NCBI GenBank assembly: GCA_963667195.1
Contig: OY762962.1
Coordinates: 2,604,001-2,668,000, forward strand
Origin: UBA7703 sp963667195
Lineage (GTDB): Bacteria > Bacillota > Clostridia > Christensenellales > CAG-138
Length of the DNA: 64,000 bases
Direction of reading: 5' to 3'
Under the pieces are notes generated by a model. That model worked only from the letters and a program-made list of their open reading frames with translations. It was not told where the DNA came from and did not search any database. Shown here one piece after another: positions 62,015 to 64,000 of this stretch. Both the position numbers and the translations under genes were made by a program. The number at the start of each line of letters is the position of its first letter. Positions within the stretch are counted from its first letter, which is position 1.

Positions 62015-63853
62015 ATGTGCGGAATCGTCGGATATTGCGGATCAAAACAAGCGGCGCCCATCCTGCTGGAAGGGCTGTCGAAACTCGAATACAGGGGATA
62101 TGACTCGGCGGGATTGGCGGTTCGAAAGGCCAAAGAGAATATTCAGATTGTCAAAGCCACCGGCAAGCTGATCGAGCTCTACAACAAGACCGAAGGCGGC
62201 GCTTTGGTGCAGGGCACCTGCGGCATCGGCCACACGCGCTGGGCGACGCACGGCGAACCGACCGTCGACAACGCGCACCCGCATTGCAGCGACGACTGCT
62301 TTGTGGTCGGGATTCACAACGGCATCATCGAGAACTATCAGGAGCTCAAAGAGAAGCTGACAGAAAAGGGATACACATTCTACTCGAAAACGGACACGGA
62401 GATCGCCGTCAAGCTGGTCGATTACTACTATCGCAAGACCGACGGCAACCCGGTCGAGGCGTTGTCCCGGACGATGCTGCGCGTGCGCGGCTCCTACGCG
62501 TTTGCGATGATGTTCAAGGATTTTCCGGATGAGATCTATGTGGCGAGAAAAGACAGCCCGCTCATTCTCGGAATCTCGGACGGAGATACCTATCTGGCGT
62601 CCGACGTGCCGGCGATTCTCAAGCACACAAGAGACATTTTCTACATCGACAACCTCGAAATCGCCCGCCTAACGATGGGGGAAATCCAGTTTTTCAACAT
62701 CGATCAGGAGCGAATCGAGAAGCAATCCACGTACATCACATGGGATGCGCAGGCGGCGGAGAAAGCCGGCTATGAGCATTTCATGATCAAAGAGATTCAC
62801 GAGCAGCCGACCGCGATTCGCAACACGATTCGGAACATCGTGCACGATAACCAACTTGATTTCTCCGTGACGGGGTTGAGCGATGCGTTTTTGCAATCGA
62901 TCCAACAGGTCGATATCGTTGCCTGCGGGTCGGCCTATCATGTCGGACTTGTCGCGCAGTATGTGATCGAGGATCTCGCGAAAATTCCGGTACGGGTCGA
63001 GCTCGCGTCCGAATTCCGATATCGCAACCCGATATTGGATCAAACGCATCTGGTCGTCGTGATCAGCCAGTCGGGTGAAACAGCGGACACGCTGGCGGCA
63101 CTGCGCGAAGCGAAGAAAAAGGGCGTCAAGACGCTCGCAATCGCGAATGTCGTTGGCTCTTCCATCGCGCGGGAAGCCGACTATACGTTCTTCACGCTGG
63201 CAGGGCCGGAGATCGCCGTGGCCACGACAAAGGCATACAGCGCGCAGTTGGTTTCCTGCTATCTGCTGGCGCTTAAGTTAGGTCAGGTACGCACGCGGAT
63301 CACCGAAGACGAGATGAATCACCTAATTCAGGATTTGATGAACCTGCCGTACAAGATCGAGGCGATCCTGCAGCAGAAGGAACCCATCCAGTGGTTTGCT
63401 TCGCAGAATTACAACGCGCAGGATGTGTTCTTCATCGGTCGCGGGCTGGACTATGCCATCAGTATGGAAGGCAGCCTGAAGCTCAAGGAGATCAGCTACA
63501 TTCACTCGGAAGCGTATGCGGCAGGCGAACTGAAGCACGGAACGATCAGCCTGATCGAAGACGGCACATTGGTCATCGGCATTCTCACGCAGGCGGAGCT
63601 GATGGAGAAGACCGTCAGCAACCTCATGGAGGTCAAGAGCCGAGGCGGTTATATCGTTGCGTTGACCAGCGGAGAACACGCGTCGGTGCAAAGCACGGCT
63701 GACTTCACCATTCAGATTCCGCAGATTGACAAACACTTTACGGCTAGCCTCGCGGTCGTTCCGCTGCAGCTCCTGAGCTACTACATCAGCGTATCGCGCG
63801 GCTTGGATGTCGATAAACCGAGAAACCTAGCAAAAAGCGTGACGGTCGAATAA
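62015..63853 (+). CDS. glmS: Glutamine--fructose-6-phosphate aminotransferase (isomerizing)
   Basis: 612 residues from MCGIVGYCG (AGGAG six bases upstream), so the catalytic N-terminal Cys is exposed after Met removal. The glutaminase domain shows YRGYDSAGLA, THGEPTVDNAHPH and HNGIIENY. Two SIS domains follow (VACGSAYHVG, SQSGETADT, GRGLDYAISMEG, ELKHGT), ending DKPRNLAKSVTVE. It makes glucosamine-6-phosphate, the precursor of UDP-GlcNAc for wall and exopolysaccharide, which fits its place behind the polysaccharide control genes. Confidence 0.97.
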   Translation: MCGIVGYCGSKQAAPILLEGLSKLEYRGYDSAGLAVRKAKENIQIVKATGKLIELYNKTEGGALVQGTCGIGHTRWATHGEPTVDNAHPHCSDDCFVVGIHNGIIENYQELKEKLTEKGYTFYSKTDTEIAVKLVDYYYRKTDGNPVEALSRTMLRVRGSYAFAMMFKDFPDEIYVARKDSPLILGISDGDTYLASDVPAILKHTRDIFYIDNLEIARLTMGEIQFFNIDQERIEKQSTYITWDAQAAEKAGYEHFMIKEIHEQPTAIRNTIRNIVHDNQLDFSVTGLSDAFLQSIQQVDIVACGSAYHVGLVAQYVIEDLAKIPVRVELASEFRYRNPILDQTHLVVVISQSGETADTLAALREAKKKGVKTLAIANVVGSSIAREADYTFFTLAGPEIAVATTKAYSAQLVSCYLLALKLGQVRTRITEDEMNHLIQDLMNLPYKIEAILQQKEPIQWFASQNYNAQDVFFIGRGLDYAISMEGSLKLKEISYIHSEAYAAGELKHGTISLIEDGTLVIGILTQAELMEKTVSNLMEVKSRGGYIVALTSGEHASVQSTADFTIQIPQIDKHFTASLAVVPLQLLSYYISVSRGLDVDKPRNLAKSVTVE

Positions 63854-63863
63854 AACACAGTTG

Positions 63864-63890
63864 CAGAGCCGTGAAATAACGGCTCCATTT
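63864..63890 (+). terminator. Terminator-like hairpin after glmS
   Basis: GAGCCGT-GAAATA-ACGGCTC followed by CATTTGGG; the T tract is weak. Confidence 0.5.
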
Positions 63891-63943
63891 GGGAACTTAC
63901 TCAACGATCCGGGTTTGACGAATTTTTTCGGAAGGTGATTGCA

Positions 63944-64000
63944 TTGTCCAAGATTGCACGAGAATTGATCAAGGAACAAAAGAAATATTCGCGCGGTCAT
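63944..64000 (+). CDS. Start of a gene cut by the window edge
   Basis: An open frame from TTG 63944 (GAAGGTG upstream) encodes SKIARELIKEQKKYSRGH to the edge. 19 codons are too few to assign a function. By context it may be part of the polysaccharide locus. Confidence 0.4.
   Translation, partial: MSKIARELIKEQKKYSRGH

Overview
The window reads as a stretch of chromosome from a Gram-positive, low-complexity-wall bacterium of the class Clostridia (Bacillota). The basis is the gene neighbourhoods (rpmH-rnpA-yidD-yidC-khpB-mnmE; ftsK-rimO-pgsA-cinA; dgt-dnaG-rpoD; pstSCAB-phoU-phoBR; CarD plus a YacL-type PIN/TRAM protein), strong AGGAGG-type ribosome binding sites, frequent TTG and GTG starts, textbook sigma-A promoters and the 16S sequence. 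The host background is GC-rich. I cannot name a genus without a database search.

Layout. 1-5.9 kb: minus-strand operon ftsK, rimO, pgsA, cinA (cinA runs off the left edge). 6-13.9 kb: a 2-hydroxyacid dehydrogenase and a SIMPL lipoprotein, radC facing them, then tilS-hpt-ftsH and a PHP phosphoesterase. 14-17 kb: a divergent PRPP synthetase, CarD and the PIN/TRAM membrane protein. 17-21.4 kb: the rpmH-to-mnmE cluster without dnaA, mnmG or rsmG. 21.4-24 kb (minus): a DUF695-like protein and an alanyl-tRNA synthetase lacking the C-Ala domain. 24.1-29.8 kb: a complete rrn operon (16S, tRNA-Ala, tRNA-Ile, 23S, 5S) with tandem promoters and RNase III-type processing stems, followed by an odd 540-bp stretch holding a second copy of the 5S 3' end and a second terminator.

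30.4-35.8 kb: dgt, dnaG, rpoD, a small P-loop kinase and a membrane-anchored GNAT protein. 35.9-38 kb (minus): a two-gene operon of a Ddl-like ATP-grasp ligase and a KamA-type radical-SAM aminomutase. 38.3-44.8 kb (minus): the complete phosphate uptake and sensing operon. 45-49.4 kb: queA, tgt, tsaE, tsaB, rimI and a SEC-C protein, i.e. mostly tRNA modification, leading into seven tRNA genes.

50.4-56.6 kb is a clear accessory island: markedly AT-rich, starting just after tRNA-Gly(UCC) with a tyrosine integrase, followed by a Cro/CI-like repressor, several unknown small genes, three near-identical palindromic repeats, a promoter-leader-terminator unit and an SF2 helicase-like protein with an atypical Walker A motif. 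Its right side ends in an IS3-family (IS407-like) insertion sequence. That element has lost matching flanks and has cut off the 5' end of an LCP (LytR-CpsA-Psr) gene. From there on (57.9-64 kb) the GC-rich host background resumes with an exopolysaccharide-type module: LCP, a secreted Cys/His-rich protein, a Wzz-like chain-length protein, a BY-kinase, its PHP phosphatase and glmS, the last behind an intrinsic terminator. The most interesting places are the island (palindromic cassettes, helicase, leader), the ATP-grasp/KamA operon, the short AlaRS, the duplicated 5S tail and the IS-LCP junction.
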